The notes: a model not told the origin generated them from the sequence alone. Positions 34,338 to 43,492 are shown, counted from the first letter of the stretch. The stretch is DNA of 64,000 nucleotides from an uncultured Clostridia bacterium (GCA_934130595.1 CAKOYF010000003.1:1-64000); one strand, 5' to 3'. Program-made: numbers and translations.

Positions 34338-34415
34338 AGCTTTCCTCCTCTTATAATATTATATTACCATTTATGATAAAATTAATCAATCTTTTTAATA
34401 ATATTAAATTAAGTA

Positions 34416-34444
34416 TTGCTTTTTTATGTTAAGTGTGATATAAT
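34416..34444 (+). promoter_or_regulatory. Promoter of the 34528 gene
   Basis: TTGCTT 34416-34421, 17 bases ending TGA, TATAAT 34439-34444. A palindrome, GTGCT-CGA-AGCAC (34447-34459), overlaps the expected start of transcription. Confidence 0.75.
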
Positions 34445-34469
34445 GAGTGCTCGAAGCACATAAGATGTG

Positions 34470-34519
34470 GCTTCCAAAAATTTGGAGGCTGAAAGTGCCT
34501 CCAATAAAATTAAAGGAGG
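34470..34519 (+). promoter_or_regulatory. Possible translation-control leader
   Basis: Four segments can pair in exclusive ways: GCTTCC (34470-34475) with GGAGGC (34484-34489); that GGAGGC with GCCTCC (34497-34502); or CCTCC of the latter with the Shine-Dalgarno GGAGG (34515-34519). The arrangement allows the ribosome site to be hidden or freed. Confidence 0.45.
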
Positions 34520-34527
34520 AAAAAATT

Positions 34528-35304
34528 ATGAGAAATTGTACAAATTGTACTAGAAAATCTGAAAAGGAGGTATGTTTATGTGATACACTTGAACATACAA
34601 GAAGAAAGGAAATTTTTATGAATTCAAAAAATGGAAAAATTACTTATGATGTTACTCACGTTGGAAAGGAAATTTTTGATAACAAAAAATACCAACCATT
34701 ATTTGACATTTTAAATGGGCTTGAAAAAGATTTAGAAAAACCTTTAGACTTTACTGTAGCTTTAGATTACATGACATTAGAGACTTTCATGCATCTTTTA
34801 AAAGATACAGATTACAAAAAACTGATTTCTATACTAGGAACTAAATTATTCTACCTAGTAAACGATATAGCTCTAAAAAAGAGTTTAGATAATCCTGATG
34901 TAATTGCAGATTATTATTTCTTCATGCAAAAGATTACTAGCTTAAAAGAGTTTTATGATAAAAATGAAGACCTTGTTATAGAATCATTTAACAAGAAGTT
35001 TTCTTCTCTACCTTTATTTGATCTTCTATATGAAGGCAGTGATTACTCACTAATTTCAAGTTTGTACGATCAAGTAAAAATTCAAGATGACAATGCAAAG
35101 AAAAAATTAGCATGTTCACTTATACTAGAGTTAAAAAATCACGTAACTACTATTACAAGTGAATCTACTAAAGAAGATTTTTATTATGATGTATACTACA
35201 TCAATACGCATTTTAATAAATTGACTCATGAAGAAGCATATGAACTATTAGGCTCAAACATTGAAGATGTTTGTTGTTATATGAGAACTAAGTTTAGTGC
35301 TTAA
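34528..35304 (+). CDS. Unknown protein with Cys-rich N-terminus
   Basis: 258 residues from ATG 34528, eight bases after AAAGGAGG. The first 20 residues hold four cysteines in two close pairs (CTNC...CLC), a likely zinc ribbon. The remainder is helical and acidic (DFTVALDYMTLETFMHLL, KNHVTTITSESTKEDF), without membrane segment or signal. I recognise no family. The long structured leader suggests translational regulation. A hairpin terminator follows at 35310-35340. Confidence 0.65.
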   Translation: MRNCTNCTRKSEKEVCLCDTLEHTRRKEIFMNSKNGKITYDVTHVGKEIFDNKKYQPLFDILNGLEKDLEKPLDFTVALDYMTLETFMHLLKDTDYKKLISILGTKLFYLVNDIALKKSLDNPDVIADYYFFMQKITSLKEFYDKNEDLVIESFNKKFSSLPLFDLLYEGSDYSLISSLYDQVKIQDDNAKKKLACSLILELKNHVTTITSESTKEDFYYDVYYINTHFNKLTHEEAYELLGSNIEDVCCYMRTKFSA

Positions 35305-35309
35305 TATGT

Positions 35310-35340
35310 AAGAAGGCAAATGCCTTCTTTTTATTTTTTA
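35310..35340 (+). terminator. Terminator after 35304
   Basis: AGAAGGCA and TGCCTTCT arms followed by TTTTATTTTTT. Confidence 0.88.
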
Positions 35341-35364
35341 TGTAACATGCACGTGCTATCAAAA

Positions 35365-35393
35365 TTGACTTTCACTACATTTTATGGTATAAT
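35365..35393 (+). promoter_or_regulatory. SigA promoter of the 35491 gene
   Basis: TTGACT 35365-35370, 17 bases ending TGG, TATAAT 35388-35393. The leader behind it holds the perfect palindrome CCACAAATTTGTGG (35424-35437) and a half-matching AACAAATTTGTG (35453-35464). Confidence 0.85.
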
Positions 35394-35490
35394 TATAGTT
35401 GTAATCACATATTTATGATGATACCACAAATTTGTGGGGCAATATGTTTCTTAACAAATTTGTGAATAGAAAAAGGAGAGATTGTATAAT

Positions 35491-35895
35491 ATGAAAGAAG
35501 AAAAATTAAGAAAAGGATTCACTTTCGGATACGGAAGTGAAAATTTCGGCTATGAATTAGATCTTAGCCAAGAATTAGAATTCAACACTAAGATTAATGA
35601 AGGCTATGGAATAGCTTTCATAGCTGGAAAACACATTAATTTCGAAAAAGCAAAAAGAATAAAATTTGAGATAAAAAACATCTCAAATGAAGACATCATT
35701 GTTAGAATTGAGAAAAAATTCTACAACGATGTAAAGACTGGATTTGAGTCAGTAGATTCAGATTCATCTAAGAAAGTGTCTTTAGAGCTAACTCGAAAAG
35801 ATGCCGAAATGAAAGAGCTAGTTATAGCTTTACTCAGAAATGAAAATGAAAAAGTAAGCGGTAAGTTAAAAGTTACTGCTACTGTATACGAATAA
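35491..35895 (+). CDS. Unknown small beta-rich protein
   Basis: 134 residues from ATG 35491, ten bases after AAAGGAGAG. Strand-like segments alternate (YGIAFIAGKHINF, KRIKFEIKNISNEDIIVRIE, SGKLKVTATVY), giving an immunoglobulin or carbohydrate-binding-like profile with a Gly/Phe-rich start (FTFGYGSENFGYE). There is no signal peptide. Family unknown. The palindromes in the leader may be an operator or an RNA hairpin. It ends at a bidirectional hairpin. Confidence 0.6.
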   Translation: MKEEKLRKGFTFGYGSENFGYELDLSQELEFNTKINEGYGIAFIAGKHINFEKAKRIKFEIKNISNEDIIVRIEKKFYNDVKTGFESVDSDSSKKVSLELTRKDAEMKELVIALLRNENEKVSGKLKVTATVYE

Positions 35896-35897
35896 AA

Positions 35898-35930
35898 TAA
35901 AACGAGTGATTAATATTCACTCGTTTTTAT
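35898..35930. terminator. Terminator after 35895
   Basis: AAACGAGTGA and TCACTCGTTT arms, T-run on the plus strand. Confidence 0.85.
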
Positions 35931-35949
35931 TTTTGCATTCATTTTTAGA

Positions 35950-36168
35950 TAAAAAAAGAGCCTCCATTTTAATGGGGGCTCGGAGAAAGATAGTTAAGTA
36001 AAAATAGAAATTTAATCTATTTTAAAAAATTATTAAAGGATCGAAAGGCTAAGGATGTACCTTCCGTATTTTTTTTGCCGATTCTTAATACGGCTCTCTA
36101 CGGCTTTCTTATTTTGGAGGCCGCTGGGCTTAGAGAATATTTTATCTCTTTCTTTTTTGCTTAACTAC
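35950..36168 (-). ncRNA. Candidate structured non-coding RNA, about 220 bases
   Basis: On the minus strand a promoter (TTGACT, 17 bases, TATAAT at 36203-36175) starts a transcript near 36168 that contains no coding frame. The transcript ends at a strong terminator (GAGCCCCCATT-AAAA-TGGAGGCTC then seven Ts, 35979-35950). It is locally G+C-rich in this AT-rich genome and shows complementary segments such as CCGTATT/AATACGG and AAGG/CCTT around it. It lies between two convergent genes. A known family such as raiA-type or 6S RNA is possible but I cannot confirm a match. Confidence 0.6.
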
Positions 36169-36174
36169 ATTTAC

Positions 36175-36203
36175 ATTATAGCATCATTTTTATGTAAAGT
36201 CAA
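36175..36203 (-). promoter_or_regulatory. SigA promoter of the RNA candidate
   Basis: Minus strand TTGACT (36203-36198), 17-base spacer, TATAAT (36180-36175). It lies after the lactate dehydrogenase stop, pointing away from it. Confidence 0.82.
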
Positions 36204-36222
36204 GTAACTTTACTATATTTTT

Positions 36223-37143
36223 TTAATTTATTAAACTTTTATAGTTTTCTTTTATTATTTTTGCTGACATATCATATAATTCTTGTTCTTTTGTTGTAAG
36301 TTCATATAGCTTATTTTTTATAACTCCAGTATTTCCCACTACACTTAAAGAGCTTATATATACATCATTTTCTCTGTCATATGTACAAACCGGTATTTCT
36401 TCTAATTCGTTATTTATTATACATCTAGTTATTTTACTAAGAGCAGTTGCAACACCATAACAAGTATATCCTTGAAGCTTTGCAACATTGTATCCATCTT
36501 TTTTTACTCTCTCTTCTATTTCTAGCATATCTTTTACAGATAAATAATCATTTATACTATATGTATTATTTATTTTTACAGATGACCATGCAACAAATTG
36601 TGAATCACCATGCTCTCCAAATACATATCCAGATATACTCCTTACTGGAAAATCCAATTTACTTGCTACTTCAAATCTAAGTCGTGCAGTGTCTAAAAGA
36701 GTTCCACTTCCTATTACTCTTGAATAATCATTATTATATAATCTAGCAATTTTTAAAGTAATAACATCTAGTGGATTACTTGCTACAAGTATTATTCCGT
36801 CAAATTTGGCCTCATTTACGCTTTTCATTATGTTTTCTATAATTTTATTTGCTCCTTTTATATCATCAATTCTAGATGCCTTTATGTTGCTTTGAGGCAT
36901 ACCTGCAGTTATACATAGTATATCTGCATCAGATATATCACTATAATCTCCATATTTTACACTATTTATATAACCTCTAGCAAATGATAAACTATGACAA
37001 AGATCTAATGCCTTTCCTTTAGTTTTTTCTTCATCTAAGTCTATTAAAACTAATTCTCTTATATCCATTCCTTGGTTTACTAAAGAATAAGCATAAGCTA
37101 TTCCTACATTTCCACATCCAATTATTCCAATTTTATAACTCAT
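36223..37143 (-). CDS. ldh: L-lactate dehydrogenase family
   Basis: 306 residues. The NAD-binding start GIIGCGNVGIAYAYSL, the active-site loop ITAGMPQSNIKASRID, the substrate-binding Arg in DTARLRFEVA and the catalytic His in GYVFGEHGDSQF are present. Gln in the loop (MPQ) is the residue usual in lactate rather than malate dehydrogenases, though that loop is less conserved than normal. It reduces pyruvate to lactate and regenerates NAD in fermentation. Single gene; ATG 37143 after GAGGTAAAG. Confidence 0.9.
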   Translation of the reverse strand: MSYKIGIIGCGNVGIAYAYSLVNQGMDIRELVLIDLDEEKTKGKALDLCHSLSFARGYINSVKYGDYSDISDADILCITAGMPQSNIKASRIDDIKGANKIIENIMKSVNEAKFDGIILVASNPLDVITLKIARLYNNDYSRVIGSGTLLDTARLRFEVASKLDFPVRSISGYVFGEHGDSQFVAWSSVKINNTYSINDYLSVKDMLEIEERVKKDGYNVAKLQGYTCYGVATALSKITRCIINNELEEIPVCTYDRENDVYISSLSVVGNTGVIKNKLYELTTKEQELYDMSAKIIKENYKSLIN

Positions 37144-37210
37144 TTTTCTTTACCTCTACTTTTTATATTATTATTTTACATCTATTTTATAACTTTTTAC
37201 AACAATAAAG

Positions 37211-37240
37211 AAAAAAATAAGGTCTGTTTTTTAAACAGAC
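37211..37240 (-). terminator. Terminator of the 37231 gene
   Basis: GGTCTGTTT and AAACAGACC arms with Ts on the minus strand; it overlaps the stop codon. Confidence 0.82.
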
Positions 37241-37434
37241 CCAGCTTTTGAAAGTAAGTTAAAGAAATAAATTAAAAATATAGTCATTAATATAATAGAG
37301 ACCACAACCAAAACAGCAATCACTATATTAATAATCTTCTTTGTTTTTTTGTCTTTTATATCCAAGTATTTGCTTACTAAAAAGCCTGAAAGCACAAATA
37401 CTAATGAATACACTATTATAATTGACATATTCAT
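37231..37434 (-). CDS. Small membrane protein, 67 residues
   Basis: Two membrane helices (about 4-22 and 33-58) are separated by a basic turn, KYLDIKDKKTKK. ATG 37434 follows GGAGGG. I recognise no family; the layout is like many small Firmicutes inner-membrane proteins. It has its own terminator. Confidence 0.6.
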   Translation of the reverse strand: MNMSIIIVYSLVFVLSGFLVSKYLDIKDKKTKKIINIVIAVLVVVSIILMTIFLIYFFNLLSKAGSV

Positions 37435-37540
37435 ATTCTTTTCCCTCCTTCAAATTATTTTTTTGAGCTTATAAATTAATGTGGTTACTATTTTAGCACA
37501 TTTTTATAAAGAAAGCTATAAAAAATATGAATATATTCTA

Positions 37541-38392
37541 TTAATCATTTTTTTCTTTTAAGTATTTTTTTAAGTCTTCTATCTTCTCTTGCATATCACT
37601 TACTCCTAAATTATACATTTGAGCTAGTACCTTTTCATCTTTTTCTACTCTTTTCATTTTTATATACTTTGATGGTCGTATTAAAAATGCCTCATTTTCT
37701 TCACTTAAAAAGTTTACTTCTTCTATTGATTTATTATATACCTTATGACGGTTTTTCATAGTTTCTATAAGGTTTGGATAATCTTTATACATTACTTTTG
37801 CAAGTGTAAGATTCATTTTCTTCTTTCTATACTCTTCAGGACGAGTAAGTACAGCTATAATTTTGTCTACTCCCATTGAAACCATTTTTTGTATTGGAAT
37901 TCCATCAGCTATTCCACCATCTAAATAAAGTTCTCCATTAATTTCAACTGGTTTAGATACAAAAGGCATTGAACCAGATGCTCTTAAGCTTTCTATATCT
38001 TTTTTTACATCTTCTATTTTCTTATATTCTGCTTTTCCTGTTTTCATATTTGTAACAACAGCATAAAATTCTTCTTTTGTTCTTTTAAAGCTTCCATAAT
38101 TAAAATCATCTAAAACTTCTGGTATATCTTTAAAACAAAAGTCTTGATTTAGTATATTTCCTGTTGTAACTAGTGAATACATTCCAAAATACCTTTTATC
38201 ACGAATATATCTAGAATTAAATCTATATGCTCTTCCCTTTTGTCTAGATTTGTAATTAACACCAAATAAAGCTCCAGCAGAAACTCCAATTATTAAATCT
38301 ACTTTTATATTGTTTTCTAGTAATACATCAAGTACTCCAGCTGTATACATTCCTCTCATTGCTCCGCCTTCTAGTAACAATCCTACTTTCAT
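37541..38392 (-). CDS. Patatin-like phospholipase
   Basis: 283 residues. The oxyanion hole GLLLEGGAMRGMYTAGVLD, nucleophile elbow IGVSAGALFG (G-x-S-x-G) and catalytic Asp in LDGGIADGIP form the Ser-Asp dyad of the patatin/RssA group. These are acyl hydrolases acting on lipids. It lies 15 bases after a TetR-type regulator on the same strand, which probably controls it. ATG 38392 follows AAGGAGG. Confidence 0.92.
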   Translation of the reverse strand: MKVGLLLEGGAMRGMYTAGVLDVLLENNIKVDLIIGVSAGALFGVNYKSRQKGRAYRFNSRYIRDKRYFGMYSLVTTGNILNQDFCFKDIPEVLDDFNYGSFKRTKEEFYAVVTNMKTGKAEYKKIEDVKKDIESLRASGSMPFVSKPVEINGELYLDGGIADGIPIQKMVSMGVDKIIAVLTRPEEYRKKKMNLTLAKVMYKDYPNLIETMKNRHKVYNKSIEEVNFLSEENEAFLIRPSKYIKMKRVEKDEKVLAQMYNLGVSDMQEKIEDLKKYLKEKND

Positions 38393-38407
38393 TTTTTTAT
38401 TTCCTCC

Positions 38408-38989
38408 TTATCTTAATAATCCTTTTTTAATTATCTCTAATTCTTGCCTATATTCAGTAAGTCCCTTTTCCTTTGTAACTTTCTTGTTTAATATATCCAT
38501 CTTCTTAGAAAATGTAATTATTGAAATAATTCTAATTGTAGCATATACTTCATCCATAGACGTTATATTTATGCTTTGCATATCTATATATTTATCTATA
38601 TCTTTTAAATCTATATTTTTTAAAGGAAATATCTTTGTCTCTCTTAAATATAAAAATATATTTATATAATATGCACTATTTTTCTCTTGTGTTTCTAAAA
38701 TATTGGTAAGATAGATATATGATGCTTTAAATATATCTCTGTTTGTCTGACTTAGCAATTCTAAAAATTTTGCTTCTTCCTTTTCAAACTCTTTTTCTAA
38801 CATATAATTTATTAAATCTTCTCTTGTCTCAAAATATTGGTAAAAACTCCCTCTTGCAATTTTAGCATCTGTAACAATATTTTTCACAGACATATCTATT
38901 AATGGAACTCTAGCAAATTCCTTTTTTACAGCTTTTTCTATTCTCTCTTTTTTCTCGACACTTAAATTATAGTATGTTGATGTTGGCAT
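38408..38989 (-). CDS. TetR family regulator
   Basis: 193 residues. The N-terminal helix-turn-helix reads IVTDAKIARGSFYQYFETREDLINYML; the remaining helical domain binds an unknown ligand. It likely regulates itself and the patatin-like gene behind it. ATG 38989 follows GGGGGAG. Confidence 0.9.
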   Translation of the reverse strand: MPTSTYYNLSVEKKERIEKAVKKEFARVPLIDMSVKNIVTDAKIARGSFYQYFETREDLINYMLEKEFEKEEAKFLELLSQTNRDIFKASYIYLTNILETQEKNSAYYINIFLYLRETKIFPLKNIDLKDIDKYIDMQSINITSMDEVYATIRIISIITFSKKMDILNKKVTKEKGLTEYRQELEIIKKGLLR

Positions 38990-39129
38990 ACTTTCTCCCC
39001 CTCTTTTGTTATATAATATATATTATATGACATGGTGTCACTTTGTCAATCATAAAACTGTGAAATTTTGGTATTCACTCATATTTTAAATTATATTTTA
39101 ATATAATTTTTTATACAAGGAGTGATACA

Positions 39130-40308
39130 ATGTTAAATATTAATACCAATTATCTTAACTTAAAAGATAATTATTTATTTGCAAAAATTTCTGCTGAGAA
39201 AAACAAATTTATAGCTGAAAATAAAGATAAAAAATTAATAGACTTAAGTATAGGAGATGTTACTTTACCTCTAGTTCCTTCTGCCTTAGATGGTATCAAA
39301 AAAGCACAAGAAATTCTTTCTAAAGCTGAAACATTTGAAGGCTATCCTCCATCTTGTGGTCATGAGTTTTTAAAAAAAGAAATATTAAAAAATGATTATA
39401 ACAAAATATCTAATCTAACTTGTGATGAGATATTTATTTCAGACAGCTCTAAAGGTGATATATCTAATATATTAGATATATTTTCTTCTGCTTTGAATGT
39501 TGCTATACAAGATCCTGTATATCCTGTATATGTAGATTCAAATATAATTAGAGGTAATTCTATTTCATATTACGAAACGTTAGATACGTTGTGCGAAGAT
39601 ATTGCTAAAGATAATCTATTAGTAGATATAGTGTATATATGCTCTCCTAATAACCCTACTGGTAAAATTGAGTCTTCAGATTCTTTGCAAAAAATTGTTA
39701 ATTTAGCTATAGAGAAAAATTTTCTTATATTCTTTGATGCAGCTTATGAAGCATTTATTACAACAGATAATGCAGTTCATAGCATATATGAAATACGTGG
39801 AGCAAATAAAGTTGCTATTGAATTTAAAAGCTATTCTAAAACGGCTGGATTTACTCCATTAAGACTATCTTATACAGTAATTCCAAATGAAATAATAATA
39901 AATGAAAAAAGTATAAATTCGTTATTTAAGAGGTTTAAAAATACAAAATACAATGGGCCATCATTTCTTTCAGAATATGCAATGTATAACATATACTCAA
40001 ATAAAAGTTTTAATGAATTAAATAAAAATATTAATTATTATTTAGAAAACACTAGATTATTATCTGAATATTTCGCATATAAAGGAATGATTTCAAAAAA
40101 TTCTACTGTTAACTCGCCATATGTATGGATTAAAACGCCTAATAATATGGATAGTTGGGACTATTTTTACTACTTGCTTAATAACTACCAAATTATAGGT
40201 ACTCCTGGTAGTGGCTTTGGTAAAAACGGAAAAGGATTTTTCAGATTTACAGGATTTGGTACAAGAGAAAACACAATTGAAGCAATAAAAAGACTATCAA
40301 AAAGCTAA
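39130..40308 (+). CDS. dapL: LL-diaminopimelate aminotransferase
   Basis: 392 residues. Diagnostic segments are LNINTNYLNLKDNYLFAKIS, LIDLSIGDVTLPLVPSALD, KAETFEGYPPSCGHEFL, YICSPNNPTGKI and the PLP lysine in YSKTAGFTPLR. It converts tetrahydrodipicolinate to LL-diaminopimelate in one step for lysine and peptidoglycan. Divergent positions such as SYSKTAGFTPLR (usually SFSKTAGFTG) make some change of substrate preference possible. ATG 39130 after AAGGAGTG. It ends at a perfect 14-base hairpin. Confidence 0.88.
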   Translation: MLNINTNYLNLKDNYLFAKISAEKNKFIAENKDKKLIDLSIGDVTLPLVPSALDGIKKAQEILSKAETFEGYPPSCGHEFLKKEILKNDYNKISNLTCDEIFISDSSKGDISNILDIFSSALNVAIQDPVYPVYVDSNIIRGNSISYYETLDTLCEDIAKDNLLVDIVYICSPNNPTGKIESSDSLQKIVNLAIEKNFLIFFDAAYEAFITTDNAVHSIYEIRGANKVAIEFKSYSKTAGFTPLRLSYTVIPNEIIINEKSINSLFKRFKNTKYNGPSFLSEYAMYNIYSNKSFNELNKNINYYLENTRLLSEYFAYKGMISKNSTVNSPYVWIKTPNNMDSWDYFYYLLNNYQIIGTPGSGFGKNGKGFFRFTGFGTRENTIEAIKRLSKS

Positions 40309-40311
40309 AAA

Positions 40312-40347
40312 AATATGCATAAAACATATTATTGTTTTATGCATATC
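40312..40347. terminator. Bidirectional terminator
   Basis: ATATGCATAAAACA and TGTTTTATGCATAT arms between convergent dapL and the ABC-F gene. Confidence 0.75.
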
Positions 40348-40351
40348 CTAT

Positions 40352-42055
40352 TTATATCCAGTTTCCTTTTCTTTTTGCTTTTAATTTATTAAAATCTATA
40401 TTCTCTTCTTTATTTTCTTCTAGCATCTTTGATTTATTTTTCATTATATTTTGATAATCGTCAAAGTTTCCTACAAATTTTTCTATTTTTCCATCTTCAA
40501 GCTTTGCAACAGATGTTGCTATTTTATTTATAAAATATCTGTCGTGAGAAACAAATAATATTGTTCCTTTATATTCTAATAAAGCTGACTCTAATGTATT
40601 TCTAGTATCTGCATCTATATGGTTAGTTGGTTCGTCAAATACCAAAATATTAACTTTAGATTGTATAAGCTCACATAGTAATAGCTTTACTTTTTCTCCA
40701 CCAGATAATTTACCAACTGGTTTAAATATGCTCTCTCCAGTAAATCCAAAATGTACAAGTGTAGATCTAAGTCTTGTTTCCTCTCCTGAAAAATAGTTTC
40801 TAAAATCATCTATTACTGCTTGTTCTTCATTTTCAAAATGTATCTCTTGTGGAATATATCCTATGCTTATATTACCACCAAGTTTTATATCTCCAGAAAC
40901 AAATCCATCTATTTTTTCTTCCTTACAGGCGCTTATTATAGTCTTAATTAATGTAGACTTACCTGCACCATTTTTTCCTATTATACAAATTCTTTCTCCA
41001 TGATATAAGTTAAAATCTAAATCATTTAATATTTTCTTTTCTCCAAATTCTATATTTAGCTTTTTAAATTTTATTATATCATTTCCTGTTTTTCCTTTAA
41101 CATCAAAATCTAGTGATATCTTCTTAGCCTCTTTAGGCTTTTCTACTGTTTCCATCTTATCTATTCTATTTTCTATTGCCCTTGCTCTTTTGAAGAAATT
41201 TTCATTATCTCCAATTTTACCAAAACCTCTAAGTTTTTTGGCTGCCTCTTCTAATCTGTTTATCTCATTTTGTTGATTAATATAATCTTGTTCATTTTTT
41301 TGCTTTCTTAATTCGTTTTGTTCTAAAAACTCAGTATATCCTCCCTTTGTAACATAAGCTTTTCCGTTTTCAATAAGTACAACTTTATCTGCTACTTTAT
41401 CCATAAAATATCTATCATGAGATACTACTATTACTGTTTTCTTACATTCTTTTATAAATTCCTCTAATATATTTAATGCTTCAAAATCCAAATGATTTGT
41501 TGGTTCATCAAGTAGTAATACTTCTGGCTCTTTTGCCATAATATTACATAGATTAACTCTTGTTTTTTCGCCACCACTTAATACATTATACTTTCGACTG
41601 AGCATATCATCATTTATTTTAAATCTCTGTCTAACAGTAGAAAGTCTTTGTACATCATTTTGTGTAATTTTTTCTAATTTTTCTAGTGCTTTTTGATATG
41701 CTTTTTCTACTTTTTTTAAGTCTGCTTCAGGATTACAATACTGTAAAGATGCCTCTTCTAATTCTCTTTGTGCTTCATAAAGCTCTGGTATTAATACATC
41801 TTGTACAGTAGTACTTTCTTCTAACATTTCTGGTATCTGGTCAAGTTTTGCCATAATCTTCATATCTTGACTAATTGCAATTGAACCACTATCAACACTA
41901 TCTTCTCCATTAATTAGTTTTAGTAATGTAGACTTTCCGCAACCATTTTCTCCTACTATAGCTACTACTTCTCCCTTTTTTATTTCAAATGATACACCAT
42001 CAAGTAATTTTTCTTTATATCCATGATCATACTTTACATCTATTAAACTAATCAC
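40352..42055 (-). CDS. ABC-F family ATPase
   Basis: 567 residues from a GTG start at 42055. Two ATPase halves have Walker A (GENGCGKST, GKNGAGKST), signatures (LSGGEKTRVNLC, LSGGEKVKLLLC) and Walker B (VLLLDEPTNHLDFEA, ILVFDEPTNHIDADT), joined by a charged linker (about 235-300). There is no transmembrane domain. ABC-F proteins bind the ribosomal E site and either rescue stalled ribosomes or protect from antibiotics; the subfamily is unclear. GCCTCTTT at 41127-41134 encodes Lys-Glu-Ala. Confidence 0.93.
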   Translation of the reverse strand: MISLIDVKYDHGYKEKLLDGVSFEIKKGEVVAIVGENGCGKSTLLKLINGEDSVDSGSIAISQDMKIMAKLDQIPEMLEESTTVQDVLIPELYEAQRELEEASLQYCNPEADLKKVEKAYQKALEKLEKITQNDVQRLSTVRQRFKINDDMLSRKYNVLSGGEKTRVNLCNIMAKEPEVLLLDEPTNHLDFEALNILEEFIKECKKTVIVVSHDRYFMDKVADKVVLIENGKAYVTKGGYTEFLEQNELRKQKNEQDYINQQNEINRLEEAAKKLRGFGKIGDNENFFKRARAIENRIDKMETVEKPKEAKKISLDFDVKGKTGNDIIKFKKLNIEFGEKKILNDLDFNLYHGERICIIGKNGAGKSTLIKTIISACKEEKIDGFVSGDIKLGGNISIGYIPQEIHFENEEQAVIDDFRNYFSGEETRLRSTLVHFGFTGESIFKPVGKLSGGEKVKLLLCELIQSKVNILVFDEPTNHIDADTRNTLESALLEYKGTILFVSHDRYFINKIATSVAKLEDGKIEKFVGNFDDYQNIMKNKSKMLEENKEENIDFNKLKAKRKGNWI

Positions 42056-42151
42056 TACAACTCGTTCCTTTCATTAGATATAAATAATATCATATTTTAA
42101 TCTAAAAATAAAGTAGCTAAGTTAATGTGTAAAAAAGTTACTATTCTTTTT

Positions 42152-42839
42152 TTATCTTTGTCTACCATTAAATGGGCCATTTTTCATATTTCCAGGTCCA
42201 AAGTTATTACTAGTGTTTCCTACATTATTAACTATTGAAGATATCTCTCCATACTTTGAAAAAGATGTTGGATATATTTTTAAACTATTTAATATATTTG
42301 CAAACCAAATTGGAATTGCTTCACATGATTTTATTTCTAAAATACACATATTATTTTCAAAAAATCTCTTTCCTGCATCTCCTAAATACAAGTCTAAATC
42401 TTCTGTTCTGCTTCTTAAGTTAAAATCTATAGTAAGCCTTATATTATGATTTTCCCTTAAATAAAAAGCAACTCTATCATATGCGACTAACATTTTTGGA
42501 TATATATTATATCTTTTTATTGTATAATCTATTTCATCAAATATTTGCCTATTATCTACGTCTTTAATATTTCCTTTTTACTTCTAAGTATAACGTACTG
42601 TCTTTATTTGGAACATTATAACTTCTTAGTCTTACTTTTTCTTTAAATACTGGCTTTTGAATAGATTTTATTGCTAAATCATAATTTGAATTATCCAAAT
42701 AAATATTTAAAATTGTACTATTTGGAAATTCATTATGATCTAGTTTTCCATCTAACTTTTCCATAAGTGCATTATATTTTTCTTCATCTAGAATATATTT
42801 TTTCTCAATTCTTTGAAAAACTCCTTGATAATTACTCAT
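42152..42839 (-). pseudogene. Broken VTC-domain polyphosphate polymerase-like gene
   Basis: The first part starts at ATG 42839 (AAAGGAAAG site): QRIEKKYILDEEKYNAL, KEKVRLRSYNVPNKDSTLYL and EVKRKY, then a stop at 42566-42564. The second part, in another frame from about 42590 to 42152, continues NRQIFDEIDYTIKRYNIYP, VAYDRVAFYL, IDFNLRSR and CILEIKSCEAIPIWFA. Both match the VTC domain that binds polyphosphate or tags membrane proteins. Compared with family members as I remember them, about 25-30 residues (the KRR segment) are missing at the junction, so a small deletion plus a frame change has probably inactivated it. The junction carries AGG, not CGG, and is thus unlike the recoded genes. Confidence 0.75.
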
Positions 42840-42944
42840 AATCTTATCTTTCCTTTCTGTCATTATTATAACGAATATGTGTGTTTAAAAAATGTTTAAT
42901 TAGTTAAAAGAAATTATTTAAATATGAAATAATGATGTTAAAAT

Positions 42945-42979
42945 TGCAAAAAAAAGAAAAGAGATTTCTCTCTTTTCTA
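42945..42979 (-). terminator. Terminator of the 43001 gene
   Basis: AAAAGAGA-TTTC-TCTCTTTT; minus strand followed by a long T-run. Confidence 0.85.
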
Positions 42980-43000
42980 GAAAATAAATTTTAAATTTCA

Positions 43001-43492
43001 TTATAAATTATTGAAGTTTTCAAGCATTTTATCTGCTATTTCATCGTCCATTATTAAGACAACTAAGTTACCTTTACTTGCAACTTTTACATTTTGTCTG
43101 TCTACTTGAACGCATATCCATTTAGCTGGATCAACATTTTCTTCTATTTTTTGTTTTACTGCTTCTGCATCACTTGCATTATTTAGTCTAAGAAGTACAA
43201 CTGAATGTGCTACAGAACTCATTAAAGGTTCTGATGCTAATCCTTCTGAGTAATCTATATCACTTGTTCCAAGATAATACTCAATATTATCTGCTGTTAC
43301 CTTTGTATTATCTACATATGGTATATCATCTTCTGGTATACCCGCATATAATTTTTTCATTATACTTGATAAAGATCCTTCAACATTTTCATTACCAGTT
43401 GTTGTTTTGTTACTACCAAGTTTTATTCCAACAATTGCTACAACAATTACTATTATAATTCCAACTATTATTCCTATTGTTTTTTTATTCAT
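43001..43492 (-). CDS. Membrane-anchored DUF4358 protein
   Basis: 163 residues. One N-terminal helix (about 4-23, IGIIVGIIIVIVVAIVGI) anchors an extracellular domain with SSIMKKLYAGIPEDDIPYVD, then SEPLMSSVAHSVVLLRL and the DPAKWICV segment. These are typical of DUF4358, small extracytoplasmic proteins of Clostridia with unknown role. ATG 43492 after GGAGG. It is divergent from the SGNH hydrolase gene, with 135 bases between. Confidence 0.8.
   Translation of the reverse strand: MNKKTIGIIVGIIIVIVVAIVGIKLGSNKTTTGNENVEGSLSSIMKKLYAGIPEDDIPYVDNTKVTADNIEYYLGTSDIDYSEGLASEPLMSSVAHSVVLLRLNNASDAEAVKQKIEENVDPAKWICVQVDRQNVKVASKGNLVVLIMDDEIADKMLENFNNL

Noticed and set aside
42564..42590. VTC gene as a sixth recoding site
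   Set aside because: No CGG at the junction (AGG is present, and AGG is used normally elsewhere), and family residues seem to be missing there.
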